Shown: piece by piece, positions 19,663 through 28,733 of the stretch | Numbering within the stretch: the stretch's first letter is position 1 | How the letters are laid out: every line of letters begins with the position of its first letter | Source of the DNA: Pseudomonas nitroreducens TX1 | GTDB taxonomy: Bacteria > Pseudomonadota > Gammaproteobacteria > Pseudomonadales > Pseudomonadaceae | Assembly: GCF_000313755.1 (NCBI RefSeq) | Contig: NZ_AMZB01000135.1 | Location: 118,453-182,452 of the forward strand | DNA: 64,000 nucleotides | Reading direction: 5' to 3' | Translations under genes and position numbers: made by a program | The notes under the pieces: generated by a model | What the model was told of the DNA's origin: nothing | The model's database searches: none | The model's input: the letters and a program-made list of their open reading frames with translations, nothing else

Positions 19663-20340
19663 ATGAACCGTTCCCTGACTCTGCTTTCCGCCCTGCTGCT
19701 CACCGCGACGCTGCAGGGCTGTGGTGACGACAGCAAACCCGCCAAGGCCGAGGCTCCCGAAGCCGCCAGTGCCGCCGCAGCCACCCCGGCCGGCGACAGC
19801 TGCACCGGCCATGTGCTGGAAAAGGCGCTGCCGCCGACCAAGGCCGTCTACGGCTATCCCTACCTGTCCCGCGAGTGCGGCTACGACGACGCCACCATCG
19901 TCTATGGCAAGGCCGATGGCAGCCAGCGCCTGGTCGTGACCCTGACCGACACCGGCCTGCCGGCGCCGGGCGCCGACCAGCAGGGCGAGGCCGCCAAGCA
20001 GTACCTGGCCGCCCAGGCCAAGCTGCGCGACACCACCGCGAAGAACGTCTCGCTGCTCAACCAGGCGCGCCAGGCGGCGCTGCAGAACGGCACCGCCGCG
20101 CAGTTCGGCGGCGAGCAGTACCTGCCGGTGATCGACAGCACCCGCATGGGCGATCCGCTGGCCATCAGCGTCCCGGGCCCGGATGACAAAGCCGGTGAGT
20201 CCAGCCTGACCGGCCTGATCAAGGGCCGCTACGTGCTCAACATGGTTTCGCCGGACAAGCCCAACGGCGGTACCTCCCAGTCCCTGCGCGAGCTGTTCGT
20301 GCCCATCTCCGAGCAGATGGCGCTGACCAAGCTGCCCTGA
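19663..20340 (+). CDS. Predicted lipoprotein of unknown function
   Basis: The 225-residue product starts with a type II signal peptide with lipobox LQGC, the lipidated cysteine being C20. A low-complexity Ala/Pro/Lys linker (about 24-45) follows. The folded part contains VYGYPYLSRECGYDDATIVYG and KGRYVLNMVSPDKPNGGTSQS. A ribosome site precedes the ATG. No family was recognised. It lies between two other small exported-protein genes. Confidence 0.75.
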   Translation: MNRSLTLLSALLLTATLQGCGDDSKPAKAEAPEAASAAAATPAGDSCTGHVLEKALPPTKAVYGYPYLSRECGYDDATIVYGKADGSQRLVVTLTDTGLPAPGADQQGEAAKQYLAAQAKLRDTTAKNVSLLNQARQAALQNGTAAQFGGEQYLPVIDSTRMGDPLAISVPGPDDKAGESSLTGLIKGRYVLNMVSPDKPNGGTSQSLRELFVPISEQMALTKLP

Positions 20341-20457
20341 TTGATCCAGAGAGTTCTGACAGCGAACGCTCCCAATCTCTGATCCTCCACCTCGCCTCGT
20401 TCTGAGGAAAATTCCCGGCGTCGAAATTTCTCAATCGCCAGGAAGAGGTGGAGGACC

Positions 20458-20886
20458 ATGACATTCAAGACCAGAGGCCTGCCGCTGTTCCTGGCGGCCG
20501 TGCTGTCGCTTGGCGCGCAGGCGACGCAGATGCCCGCGCAGCCGATCCACGAAGTCAAAGCCTACAGCGGCGCCGATGGCGTCAAGGTATGGGTGGAGCA
20601 GATCGGACCACGCCGGGCCAACATGTTTCTGGTGCGCATCGGCGGCGTTGATCATGCCTGGAACATGCGCATCCACCGGATGGATGGGCTGAGCCTGCTG
20701 GATGAGTCGCTGTTCAAGCTGCATTCCCGGCGGGAGGAGCCCGTGGTCCTGGTACTGCGCGGCGAGTGTGGCGAGGTGATGCTTCCCGGCGAGCGCAGCG
20801 CCCGCAAGGTCTGCTACGACCAGGGGTTGTCCTCGACTCAGGATGCCCAGCAGTTCGTGACGGCCTACGTGAACCAGCGCCTGTAA
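20458..20886 (+). CDS. Small exported protein of unknown function
   Basis: A 142-residue protein with a signal peptide ending near AQA. The mature part has GVKVWVEQIGPRRANMFLVRIGGVDHAWN and one probable disulfide (C in RGECGEV and in KVCYDQG). A strong ribosome site (GAGGTGGAGG) sits before the ATG. I do not recognise the family; a periplasmic role is inferred from the signal peptide. Confidence 0.72.
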   Translation: MTFKTRGLPLFLAAVLSLGAQATQMPAQPIHEVKAYSGADGVKVWVEQIGPRRANMFLVRIGGVDHAWNMRIHRMDGLSLLDESLFKLHSRREEPVVLVLRGECGEVMLPGERSARKVCYDQGLSSTQDAQQFVTAYVNQRL

Positions 20887-20961
20887 GACTGGCAGGTGCA
20901 CGAGGAGCGGGGATTTCGCTACGCTGCTGACTGACTTTCCGTGCAGTGCCGAGGCAGCGCC

Positions 20962-22005
20962 ATGACCGACAACACCCAACAGTTCGCCAGCGACAACTAT
21001 TCCGGCATTTGCCCCGAAGCCTGGGCGGCCATGGCCGAGGCCAACCGCGGCCACGAGCGCGCCTATGGCGACGACCAGTGGACCGCCCGCGCCTCCGACT
21101 ATTTCCGCGAGCTGTTCGAGACCGACTGCGAAGTCTTCTTCGCCTTCAACGGCACCGCGGCCAACTCCCTGGCCCTGGCGGCGCTGTGCCAGAGCTACCA
21201 CAGTGTGATCTGTGCCGAGACCGCCCACGTCGAGACCGACGAGTGCGGCGCGCCGGAGTTCTTCTCCAACGGCTCCAAGCTGCTGTTGGCGCGCACCGAC
21301 GCCCAGGGCAAGCTGACCCCCGAAGCGATCCGCGAGATCGCCCTCAAGCGCCAGGACATCCACTATCCCAAGCCGCGCGTGGTCACCATCACCCAGGCCA
21401 CCGAGGTCGGCACCGTCTACCGCCCGGACGAGCTGCAGGCGCTCAGCGCCACCTGCCGCGAGCTGGGCCTGCACCTGCACATGGACGGCGCGCGCTTCTC
21501 CAATGCCTGCGCCTTCCTCGGCGCGACCCCGGCCGAGCTGACCTGGAAGGCCGGCGTCGAGGTGTTGTGCTTCGGCGGCACCAAGAACGGCATGGCGGTG
21601 GGCGAGGCCATCCTGTTCTTCAACCGCGAGCTGGCCGAAGGCTTCGATTACCGCTGCAAGCAGGCCGGCCAGCTGGCCTCGAAGATGCGCTTCCTCGCTG
21701 CGCCCTGGGTGGGCGTGCTGCAGGACGACGCCTGGATGCACTACGCCAGCCATGCCAACCGCTGTGCACAACTGTTGGCCGAGCGGATCGCGGACATCCC
21801 CGGCGTGCACCTGATGTTCCCGGTGGAGGCCAACGGCGTGTTCCTGCAGATGTCCGAACCCGCCCTTGAGGCCCTGCGCCAGCTGGGCTGGCGCTTCTAC
21901 ACCTTCATCGGCGCCGGCGGCGCGCGCTTCATGTGCTCCTGGGACACCGAGATCGCCCGCGTCGAGGCGCTGGCCGCCGACATTCGCCGGGTCATGGGCG
22001 CCTGA
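20962..22005 (+). CDS. ltaE: Low-specificity L-threonine aldolase
   Basis: A fold-type I PLP enzyme of 347 residues that splits threonine or allo-threonine to glycine and acetaldehyde. The PLP lysine is K208 in FGGTKNGMAVGE. Length equals that of the Pseudomonas enzymes. The start at MTDNTQQF is preferred over an ATG-less extension (GTG, 7 codons upstream). The related aldolase gene also lies among the glycine betaine genes in P. aeruginosa, so a link to glycine metabolism is likely. Confidence 0.92.
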   Translation: MTDNTQQFASDNYSGICPEAWAAMAEANRGHERAYGDDQWTARASDYFRELFETDCEVFFAFNGTAANSLALAALCQSYHSVICAETAHVETDECGAPEFFSNGSKLLLARTDAQGKLTPEAIREIALKRQDIHYPKPRVVTITQATEVGTVYRPDELQALSATCRELGLHLHMDGARFSNACAFLGATPAELTWKAGVEVLCFGGTKNGMAVGEAILFFNRELAEGFDYRCKQAGQLASKMRFLAAPWVGVLQDDAWMHYASHANRCAQLLAERIADIPGVHLMFPVEANGVFLQMSEPALEALRQLGWRFYTFIGAGGARFMCSWDTEIARVEALAADIRRVMGA

Positions 22006-22131
22006 GTTGTCCCCAGGCGCTGGGGACGGTTGCTCGCGCAACCTGTCGCCAACCTGTGGATGAAAGCTTGCAGGCCACGGGCGGCGTGGCTTGTAGGTTG
22101 CTGGTCAAAACTTGATCGCGGTGGCCCTGGT

Positions 22132-22216
22132 GTAGGAGCGAGCTTGCTCGCGAACATCCGTCCCTTCGCTTCACACCTCAGGCGGAATGCGGTTCGCGAG
22201 CAAGCTCGTTGCTACA
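22132..22216. repeat. Family A inverted repeat pair (GTAGGAGCGAGCTTGCTCGCG)
   Basis: Left arm 22132-22155 and right arm 22192-22216 are inverted, with 36 nt between them. The right arm is imperfect (CTCGTTGCTAC). It lies between convergent ltaE and the ybjQ-like gene. Confidence 0.85.
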
Positions 22217-22228
22217 GGCTCAGCATCG

Positions 22229-22546
22229 CTAGATGCGCACCGCCGTCCCGCTCACGCTGACCATCAGCATGCTGCCGTTCTGCCCCACCACCTCGTAGTC
22301 CAGGTCGATGCCGACCACGGCGTTGGCGCCCAGCTCCTGGGCGCGTTCCTGCAATTCCTCGAAGGCGATCTCCCGCGCCCGGCCCAGCTCCTTCTCGTAC
22401 GCGCCGGAGCGGCCGCCGATGATGTCGCGCAGGCCGGCGAACAGGTCGCGGAACACGTTCGCGCCGAGGATCGCCTCGCCAACCACGATGCCGCGGTATT
22501 CCTGGATGGTCTTGCCCTCGATGGTGGGCGTGGTGGTCAGGATCAT
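22229..22546 (-). CDS. YbjQ/UPF0145 family protein
   Basis: A 105-residue protein of the YbjQ family, sometimes called heavy-metal-binding domain proteins, which form pentamers. Recognisable blocks are [29 protein letters not shown] and [15 protein letters not shown]. Most members have no proven function. A good ribosome site (GAGGAGCC) lies upstream. Nothing in the neighbourhood explains a role. Confidence 0.85.
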   Translation of the reverse strand: MILTTTPTIEGKTIQEYRGIVVGEAILGANVFRDLFAGLRDIIGGRSGAYEKELGRAREIAFEELQERAQELGANAVVGIDLDYEVVGQNGSMLMVSVSGTAVRI

Positions 22547-23457
22547 GGGACTGGCTCCTCTGCTGGGGGAAGCCCAGCATAGCCCTCACCTCGCTGAAGG
22601 CGGCGCCGGCTGTGTTTCAGCATTTGGCGAAAATCCAGGGAAAACCTTGTGATAAAGCTGTGGACAACCTGGTGGAAAAAAGCGCCGGCGTGACGTGTTC
22701 ATGAATCGCGCCATGTTACCGGTCATTTCCATAAGAGCCCCGCTATTCGTGGCTTTCATGGGTAGTGGAGGGGGTTGTGCAGATCTCCACAGCCGCTGTG
22801 GAGGCAAGCGTGTCCAACCTGTGGAAAAACTGTTGGGAGGTGCCTGCGAGGCTGATGGTGTGCGGCTTGCGGAAAGCTGGTTATTTCCTGATCAGCCCCA
22901 CCTTTTCAGTCACTTGCGAACCTGTGTATCGATTGTGGCGATTTATCTGTGCACAGTCCTTTCACCGCTATCCCCGGTTTATGTTGAGCCTCCTGTGCGC
23001 CTCCTGTGGAAAACATCTCCCACCTCATGTCCTGCGGGCCTTCCCCAGGGTTGTTCAAGGAATGATCAGCTGGGTAGGCAAGGGACTGATCCAACACTAC
23101 TTTTCCCCAGGCGCAGGGGCTGCGTGAAACTTTCCACAATGCCTGTGGGGCGAATCTCGCAGAAGGTGTGGACAACCTGTACCCACATCGCTGCAGCCCA
23201 CGCGGGCCGCGCCACGGATTGTTCAGTACGTTTTTTGATCAAATGGCGCAAGTCGCGCCGTCACTGGCCTGCAGCGGATTTTCCGCTGGGTTTTCCACAT
23301 TGGCTGTGCAACGTTGTGCCAGGAACTTGTGGGCCGGTTGTGGATGAATCGCTGCAAGCCGCGCTGTCGCGGGCTTGCGTCGGGGTGGTCAATATTTGTC
23401 CAGGCGTCCGGGGCGCGCTGCCTATACTTCAAACACCCTGGGGGCGGGAGATTCAGC
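22547..23457. other. Gene-free stretch rich in DnaA-box-like 9-mers
   Basis: This 0.9-kb stretch is less GC-rich than its flanks and holds no credible gene. It contains repeated near-matches to the DnaA box (TGTGGATAA): TGTGGACAA at 22659 and 23167, TGTGGAAAA at 22820 and 23005, its inverse TTTTCCACA at 23291, and TGTGGATGA at 23339. The end of the stretch includes the leader of the EF-G-like gene. Confidence 0.6.
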
Positions 23458-25506
23458 ATGTCCAGTTACTCGGTGGAACAGATCCGCACCGTGGCCCTGG
23501 TCGGCCACGGTGACAGCGGCAAGACCCTGCTTGCCGAAGCGCTGTTGCAGCACAGCGGGGCCATTCCCAGCATGGGCTCGCTGGAGCGCGGCGACACCCT
23601 GTGCGACTCCGACCCGCTGGAGCGCGAATACCACCATTCCCTGTCTGCCGCCCTGGTGCACTTCGAGCATGAGGGCGCGCACGTCCGCCTGATCGACACG
23701 CCCGGTTATCCCGATTTCATCGGCCATGCGCTGCCGGCATTGGCGGCTGTGGAAACCGCGCTGGTGGTGGTGAATGCGCAGAACGGCATCGAGCTGAGCA
23801 CTCGCCGCATGATGCACTGGGCCGCCGATCGCGGGCTGTGCCGGATGCTGGTGGTGAACAAGATCGACGCCGAGCGCATCGACCTGCCGGGCCTGCTGGC
23901 GGGGTTGCGCGAGTCGTTCGGCAAGGAAGTACTGCCGATCAACCTGCCCGCCGAGGGTGGCGCGCGGGTGGTGGACTGTTTCTTCAATCCCGACGGCGAG
24001 GCGGATTTCTCCTCGGTTGCCGAGGCGCACCAGGCGCTGGTGGACCAGGTGGTGGAGGTCGACGAGGCGCTGATGGCGCACTACCTGGAGGAGGGTGAGG
24101 TGGCACCCGAGGCGCTGCACGAACCCTTCGAGCGCGCCCTGCGCGAAGGGCACCTGATTCCGCTGTGCTTTGTTTCCGCCCGCACCGGCGCTGGCGTGCC
24201 GGAGCTTGCCAGCATCCTCGCACGCCTTGCGCCGAACCCTGCCGAGGGCAACCCGCCGCTGTTCCTGCGCACCGACGACAAGGGTGTCGAGCACCCGCTG
24301 AAGTCCAGCCCCGACCCGGCCGCCCAGGTGCTGGCCCATGTGTTCAAGGTGGTGATCGACCCTTTCGTTGGCCGCCTCGCGGTGTTCCGCGTACACCAGG
24401 GCACGATCCGCCGGGAGATGCAGCTGTTCGCCGGCGACGGGCGCAAACCGTTCAAGGTCGGCCATCTGTTGCGCCTGCAGGGAAAGAAGCACGAAGAGGC
24501 GCCGTGGTTGATCCCTGGGGACTTCGGCGCGCTGAGCAAGGTCGACGAACTGGAGTACGGCGTGGTGCTGCACGATTCCCACGACGAGGACCACATTCAC
24601 CTCAAACCGCTGGATTTCCCCGAGCCCATGCAGGGCCTGGCCATCGAAGCGAGCCGGCGCGGCGACGAGCAGCGCCTGGCGGAAATCCTCCAGCGCCTGC
24701 AGGCCGAAGACCCCTGCGTGCGCCTGGACTACAACGCCTCCACCCAGCAGACCGTGTTGCGTGCCATGGGTGAAATGCACCTGCGCTACCTGCTGGAGCG
24801 CATGGCCGGGCAGTACAAGCTGGAGGTGCAGACCCGCGCCCCCGCCGTGCCCTACCGCGAGACGGCGACCCGCAATGCCGAAGGCCATAGCCGGCACAAG
24901 AAGCAGACCGGCGGGGCAGGGCAGTTCGGTGAGGTATTCCTGCGTATCGAGCCGCTGCCGCGCGGAGAGGGCTTCGCCTTCGTCGACGCGATCAAGGGCG
25001 GGGTGATTCCTGGCAACTTCATACCCTCGGTGGAAAAGGGCGTGCGCTCGGCGCTGGCGGCCGGGCCGCTGGCCGGCTTCCCGGTGGAGGACGTGAAGGT
25101 CACGGTGTTCGACGGCAAGAGCCACTCGGTGGATTCCAAGGACATCGCCTTCCAGGCCGCCGGGCGCAAGGCCATGATCGATGCGCTGCGTAAAGCCGGC
25201 GGCATCGTGCTGGAGCCGGTGATGCAGATCGAGGTGACGGCGCCGGAGACCCATCTGGGCGATATCACCGCCGACCTGACCGGGCGCCGCGGCCAGGTGC
25301 TGGGCACCGAGTCGCTGTCGTCCAGCCTCGCACTGGTGCGCGGTCAGGTGCCGCTGGCGGAACTGGAGGGCTACGCCAACCGGCTGAAATCCATCACTGC
25401 CGGCCAGGGCCTCTATAGCCTTTCTTCCAGCCATTACAGTGCCGTCCCACAGGACGTCCAGCAACGCCTGTCCAACGGCTACAAGGCTGTTCCGGAAGAA
25501 GACTGA
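23458..25506 (+). CDS. Elongation factor G-like translational GTPase (FusA2 type)
   Basis: The 682-residue protein has all EF-G domains but diverged GTPase motifs. G1 is GHGDSGKT, G3 is DTPGYPDF with tyrosine where EF-G has the catalytic histidine, and G4 is NKID. The domain IV signature PAVPYRETATRNAEGHSRHKKQTGGAGQFG is well kept. It is a paralogue, not the housekeeping fusA, which would lie beside tufA and rpsG. Likely roles are ribosome recycling or stress translation, by analogy to EF-G2 proteins. The start is chosen at MSSYSVEQIRTVALVGHG; the frame is open upstream but not protein-like. Confidence 0.88.
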   Translation: MSSYSVEQIRTVALVGHGDSGKTLLAEALLQHSGAIPSMGSLERGDTLCDSDPLEREYHHSLSAALVHFEHEGAHVRLIDTPGYPDFIGHALPALAAVETALVVVNAQNGIELSTRRMMHWAADRGLCRMLVVNKIDAERIDLPGLLAGLRESFGKEVLPINLPAEGGARVVDCFFNPDGEADFSSVAEAHQALVDQVVEVDEALMAHYLEEGEVAPEALHEPFERALREGHLIPLCFVSARTGAGVPELASILARLAPNPAEGNPPLFLRTDDKGVEHPLKSSPDPAAQVLAHVFKVVIDPFVGRLAVFRVHQGTIRREMQLFAGDGRKPFKVGHLLRLQGKKHEEAPWLIPGDFGALSKVDELEYGVVLHDSHDEDHIHLKPLDFPEPMQGLAIEASRRGDEQRLAEILQRLQAEDPCVRLDYNASTQQTVLRAMGEMHLRYLLERMAGQYKLEVQTRAPAVPYRETATRNAEGHSRHKKQTGGAGQFGEVFLRIEPLPRGEGFAFVDAIKGGVIPGNFIPSVEKGVRSALAAGPLAGFPVEDVKVTVFDGKSHSVDSKDIAFQAAGRKAMIDALRKAGGIVLEPVMQIEVTAPETHLGDITADLTGRRGQVLGTESLSSSLALVRGQVPLAELEGYANRLKSITAGQGLYSLSSSHYSAVPQDVQQRLSNGYKAVPEED

Positions 25507-25691
25507 GCGAATGTGGATATTTGTCGCAGCTGGCCTGCGCCAAGGCCCGTAGCCGGGTCTTGGCGCGCGGCTGCCCGAAGTGTTCTCGCGAGAGGCGAGA
25601 GCCACGTGGCATGCGGGTTGCAGACGGGATCGAGGCGGCCAGGCGGTTCGGCCGGAGGTGTCTCCGAGCTGGCCTCGGGACACCGTCAGCC

Positions 25692-25700
25692 TGTGGATAA
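25692..25700. other. Perfect DnaA-box match
   Basis: TGTGGATAA matches the DnaA box exactly, and TGTGGATAT (one mismatch) lies at 25512-25520. Together with the cluster at 22.66-23.35 kb these flank the EF-G-like gene. A single 9-mer can occur by chance. Confidence 0.35.
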
Positions 25701-25741
25701 CTCAGTGGGTAAGGTGTGGGACAGGTGGGGGCAGGCTGTGA

Positions 25742-26845
25742 TCAGTACTCGATCACCACGTCGCCCTTGGGCACGCTGCAGCAGGACAGGATGTAGCCCT
25801 CGGCGACGTCTTCGTCGGTGATCCCGCCGTTGTGCTCCATTTCCACCTCGCCCGAGCGCTTCATCACCTTGCAGGTGCCGCAGATGCCCATGCCGCAGGC
25901 CTTGGGAATGTGCAGGCCAAGCTGCGCGGCGGCGGCATGGACGGTCTCGCCCGGCGCCACGCGGATGCTCTTGCCGGTCTCGCAGAACTCCACCAGGTTC
26001 TGCTCGGCCAGGGGCACGGCCGGCGCCTCGGCGGCTTCGGCGGCCAGTTCCTTCACGTCGGCGCGCACTTCCGGCGGGGTCGGGCCGAAGGCCTCCTCGT
26101 GGTAGCGCGACATGTCGTAGCCTTCGGCTTCCAGCAGGCGCCGGATGGCGTGCATGTACGGCGTCGGGCCGCAGCAGAAGACCTCGCGCTCGAGGAAGTC
26201 AGGCGCCATCAGCTGCAGCATCGCCTTGTTCAGGAAGCCCCGGTAGCCCGCCCAGGTCTCGCCCATCTCGTACTTCTCGCAGATCAGGTGCAGCTTGAAG
26301 TTGGCGATGCGCGAGGCCATGTGGTCCAGCTCGCGGTGGTAGATGATGTCCTTGGGCGTGCGCGCGCTGTGCACGAAGACCATGTCGACGTTGCCGTTGG
26401 TGTCGAAGAACCAGCGCGACATGGACATCACCGGGGTGATGCCGACGCCGCCGGAGAGGAACAGCACTTTTTCGGCGGGGAAGTCGATGGCGTTGAAATT
26501 GCCCACCGGCCCGTGCACCGGGATCTGGTCGCCTTCCTTGAGGTTGTCGTGCAGCCAGTTCGAGACCTTGCCGCCGGGCACCCGCTTGATGGTGATGGAG
26601 AAGCTGTAGGGCACCGAGGGCGAGCTGGAAATGGTGTAGGAGCGCATGATCGGCTGGCCGTCGATCTCCAGCTCCAGGGTGACGAACTGCCCCGGCTTGA
26701 AGAAGAACATGATCGGCGCGTCGGCCATGAAGCAGAAGGTGCGCACATCCCAGGTTTCCTGGATGGCCTTCACGCAGCGCACCAGGTGGCGCCCGTTGGC
26801 CCAGGTCTGGGTGTTCACCGGATTGAGGAAATTGTTCGTCGACAT
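25742..26845 (-). CDS. gbcB: Glycine betaine demethylase, reductase subunit
   Basis: A 367-residue ferredoxin reductase with a C-terminal 2Fe-2S domain that passes electrons from NAD(P)H to GbcA. The flavin motif is RSYT at 68-71 and the nucleotide-binding motif is SGGVGITPVMS at 131-141. Ferredoxin cysteines are C317, C322 and C325 plus C355 or C356 near the C-terminus. The start MSTNNFLNP is chosen because it fits the 366-residue P. aeruginosa protein, though the frame is open far upstream. It is divergent from gbcA. Confidence 0.93.
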   Translation of the reverse strand: MSTNNFLNPVNTQTWANGRHLVRCVKAIQETWDVRTFCFMADAPIMFFFKPGQFVTLELEIDGQPIMRSYTISSSPSVPYSFSITIKRVPGGKVSNWLHDNLKEGDQIPVHGPVGNFNAIDFPAEKVLFLSGGVGITPVMSMSRWFFDTNGNVDMVFVHSARTPKDIIYHRELDHMASRIANFKLHLICEKYEMGETWAGYRGFLNKAMLQLMAPDFLEREVFCCGPTPYMHAIRRLLEAEGYDMSRYHEEAFGPTPPEVRADVKELAAEAAEAPAVPLAEQNLVEFCETGKSIRVAPGETVHAAAAQLGLHIPKACGMGICGTCKVMKRSGEVEMEHNGGITDEDVAEGYILSCCSVPKGDVVIEY

Positions 26846-27271
26846 GCTGTCTCTCCGCGCACGCGGGCCGTGCTGGGCCTGATGGGGCAGCGCCGGGGCC
26901 CGCTTGCCTACGTCGTTCGAGCGTAGAAAGCACGCGGCCTTTCGGCATGCCTGATGGGGCGGATTGTGTGCACGAGGATGGCCGCTGCATTTACCTGCCA
27001 GCGACATTTGCATGCTTATCGCGACCTGCCGCCTGGGACGTGCCGTTGCGCGTCGGGAAATGATCTGGCCGTGTCGCCCATGGATAAGGGTAATCCGGGG
27101 CTGCGGCCCCACACTCAGCTCCATGCCGAGCAACCCCCAAGGTTGAGCGAGACGGCGGGAAACGGCGCACTCGGCGCGCCTGGCACCCACCGCACACGCC
27201 CTGCGTGGCAAACCGTATCAGCCACTTATTTCCGCCGGCAGCCCGACCCGGCTGCGGCATGAGGACTAGCA
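26846..27271. promoter_or_regulatory. Divergent gbcB-gbcA control region
   Basis: In these 426 bases I see no gene. GCGAC occurs twice as a direct repeat exactly 20 bp apart (27001 and 27021), about two helical turns, as for AraC-type half-sites. TGTCGCCCATG occurs at about 27073 and recurs upstream of the dipeptidase gene at about 29062. In P. aeruginosa this region is activated by GbdR on dimethylglycine or betaine; the sites here are proposed from recurrence only. Confidence 0.45.
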
Positions 27272-28561
27272 ATGGACGTCACCACTACCCTGAGTCTGGG
27301 CGATCCGCTGGAACCGGCCCGCAAGGCCACCGCCGAGATGCTGCGCAGCCGCGATCACAGCTTCTCGCTGCCGCAGCCCTTCTACAACGACGAGCGCCTG
27401 TTCCAGTTGGACATGCAGGAGATCTTCCACAAGGAGTGGCTGATCGCCGGCATGACCTGCGAGATCCCCGCCAAGGGCAACTTCCTCACCCTGCAGATCG
27501 GCGACAACCCGGTGATCGTCCTGCGCGGCGCGGAAGGGCAGATCCATGCCTTCCACAACGTCTGCCGCCATCGCGGCTCGCGCCTGTGCGTCAGCGACAA
27601 GGGCAAGGTCGCCAAGCTGGTCTGCCCCTACCACCAGTGGACCTACGAGCTGGACGGCCGCCTGCTGTTCGCCGGCACCGAGATGGGCGCCGACTTCGAC
27701 ATGAAGAACTACAGCCTGAAACCGGTGAACGTGAAGACCGCCGGCGGCTACATCTTCATCTCGCTGTCGGAGAACCCACCGGCCATCGATGACTTCCTGC
27801 GTACGCTCGAGCACTACATGGAGCCGTACGACATGGAGAACACCAAGGTCGCGGTGCAGACCACGCTGATGGAAAAGGCCAACTGGAAGCTGGTGCTGGA
27901 GAACAACCGCGAGTGCTACCACTGCAACGGTTCGCACCCGGAGCTGCTGAACACCCTGCTGGAGTGGGACGACGTCACCGACCCGCGTGCCAGCCAGGCG
28001 TTCAAGGACCAGGTCGCAGCCTGTACCACGGCCTGGGAAGCGGAGAAGATTCCTTACGCCCACGCCAGCTTCGGCCTGCGCAACCGCATCGTGCGCATGC
28101 CGCTGCTGCAGGGCACCGTGTCCATGACCATGGACGGCAAGCAGGGCAGCAAGAAGCTCATGGGCCGCATCCAGAACCCGGACCTGGGCTCGATGCGCAT
28201 CCTGCACCTGCCGCACTCGTGGAACCATTGCATGGGCGACCACCTGATCGTCTTCACCGTCTGGCCGATCAGTGCGCAGCAGACCATGGTCACCACCAAG
28301 TGGCTGGTGCACAAGGATGCGGTGGAAGGCGTCGACTACGACGTGGCGCGCCTGCGTGAAGTCTGGGACGCCACCAACGACCAGGACCGTCGCCTGGCCG
28401 AAGAGAACCAGCGCGGCATCAACTCCACCGCCTACCAGCCGGGGCCGTACTCCAAGACCTACGAGTTCGGCGTGATCAACTTCCTCGACTGGTACAGCGA
28501 GCGCATGCTGAACAACCTGGGCGAGGAATCCGCCCACGCCCGCCTGGTCGCCGAGAAGTAA
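27272..28561 (+). CDS. gbcA: Glycine betaine demethylase, Rieske oxygenase subunit
   Basis: A 429-residue Rieske non-haem iron oxygenase that removes one methyl group from glycine betaine as formaldehyde, giving dimethylglycine. Rieske ligands are C98 and H100 (CRHRG) and C118 and H121 (CPYH). The mononuclear iron site includes H217 and H222 in ENNRECYHCNGSHPE. Length and motifs match the P. aeruginosa protein. Electrons come from the divergent gbcB product. Its own 3' end is followed by a CGCCCCCG/CGGGGGCG hairpin. Confidence 0.95.
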   Translation: MDVTTTLSLGDPLEPARKATAEMLRSRDHSFSLPQPFYNDERLFQLDMQEIFHKEWLIAGMTCEIPAKGNFLTLQIGDNPVIVLRGAEGQIHAFHNVCRHRGSRLCVSDKGKVAKLVCPYHQWTYELDGRLLFAGTEMGADFDMKNYSLKPVNVKTAGGYIFISLSENPPAIDDFLRTLEHYMEPYDMENTKVAVQTTLMEKANWKLVLENNRECYHCNGSHPELLNTLLEWDDVTDPRASQAFKDQVAACTTAWEAEKIPYAHASFGLRNRIVRMPLLQGTVSMTMDGKQGSKKLMGRIQNPDLGSMRILHLPHSWNHCMGDHLIVFTVWPISAQQTMVTTKWLVHKDAVEGVDYDVARLREVWDATNDQDRRLAEENQRGINSTAYQPGPYSKTYEFGVINFLDWYSERMLNNLGEESAHARLVAEK

Positions 28562-28576
28562 GCCCCAGCCTGCCAG

Positions 28577-28596
28577 CGCCCCCGTTTCCGGGGGCG
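28577..28596 (+). terminator. Hairpin after gbcA
   Basis: CGCCCCCG-TTTC-CGGGGGCG starts 16 bases after the gbcA stop and is followed by TTGTCGTT. The stem is strong but the T-run is weak, so it may be partial termination. Confidence 0.55.
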
Positions 28597-28631
28597 TTGT
28601 CGTTACCTGCTGTCGTTAGTGAGGAAGCCAC

Positions 28632-28718
28632 GTGGACGCGATGCTCTTCTACAGCAGCTCCGCCTTCGTCACCGGCCTGGTGGCGTGGAACCTCTTTGCC
28701 TGCTGGCGCAAGCGCTGA
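28632..28718 (+). CDS. Possible 28-residue membrane microprotein
   Basis: A short open frame starts at GTG, six to seven bases after GAGGA, and encodes 28 residues with one hydrophobic stretch (MLFYSSSAFVTGLVAWNLFA) and a basic end (CWRKR). An internal ATG at 28641 would give 25 residues. Such a layout fits a single-span inner-membrane peptide. Chance is a serious alternative for so short a frame. It lies between gbcA and the dipeptidase operon. Confidence 0.35.
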   Translation: MDAMLFYSSSAFVTGLVAWNLFACWRKR

Positions 28719-28733
28719 CGCCAGTTGCTCTTC

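Noticed and set aside
22765..23127. A 120-codon open frame in the DnaA-box-like stretch
   Set aside because: It has no ribosome site, the composition is unlike the flanking genes, it is built around the repeated TGTGGA motifs, and I recognise no family.
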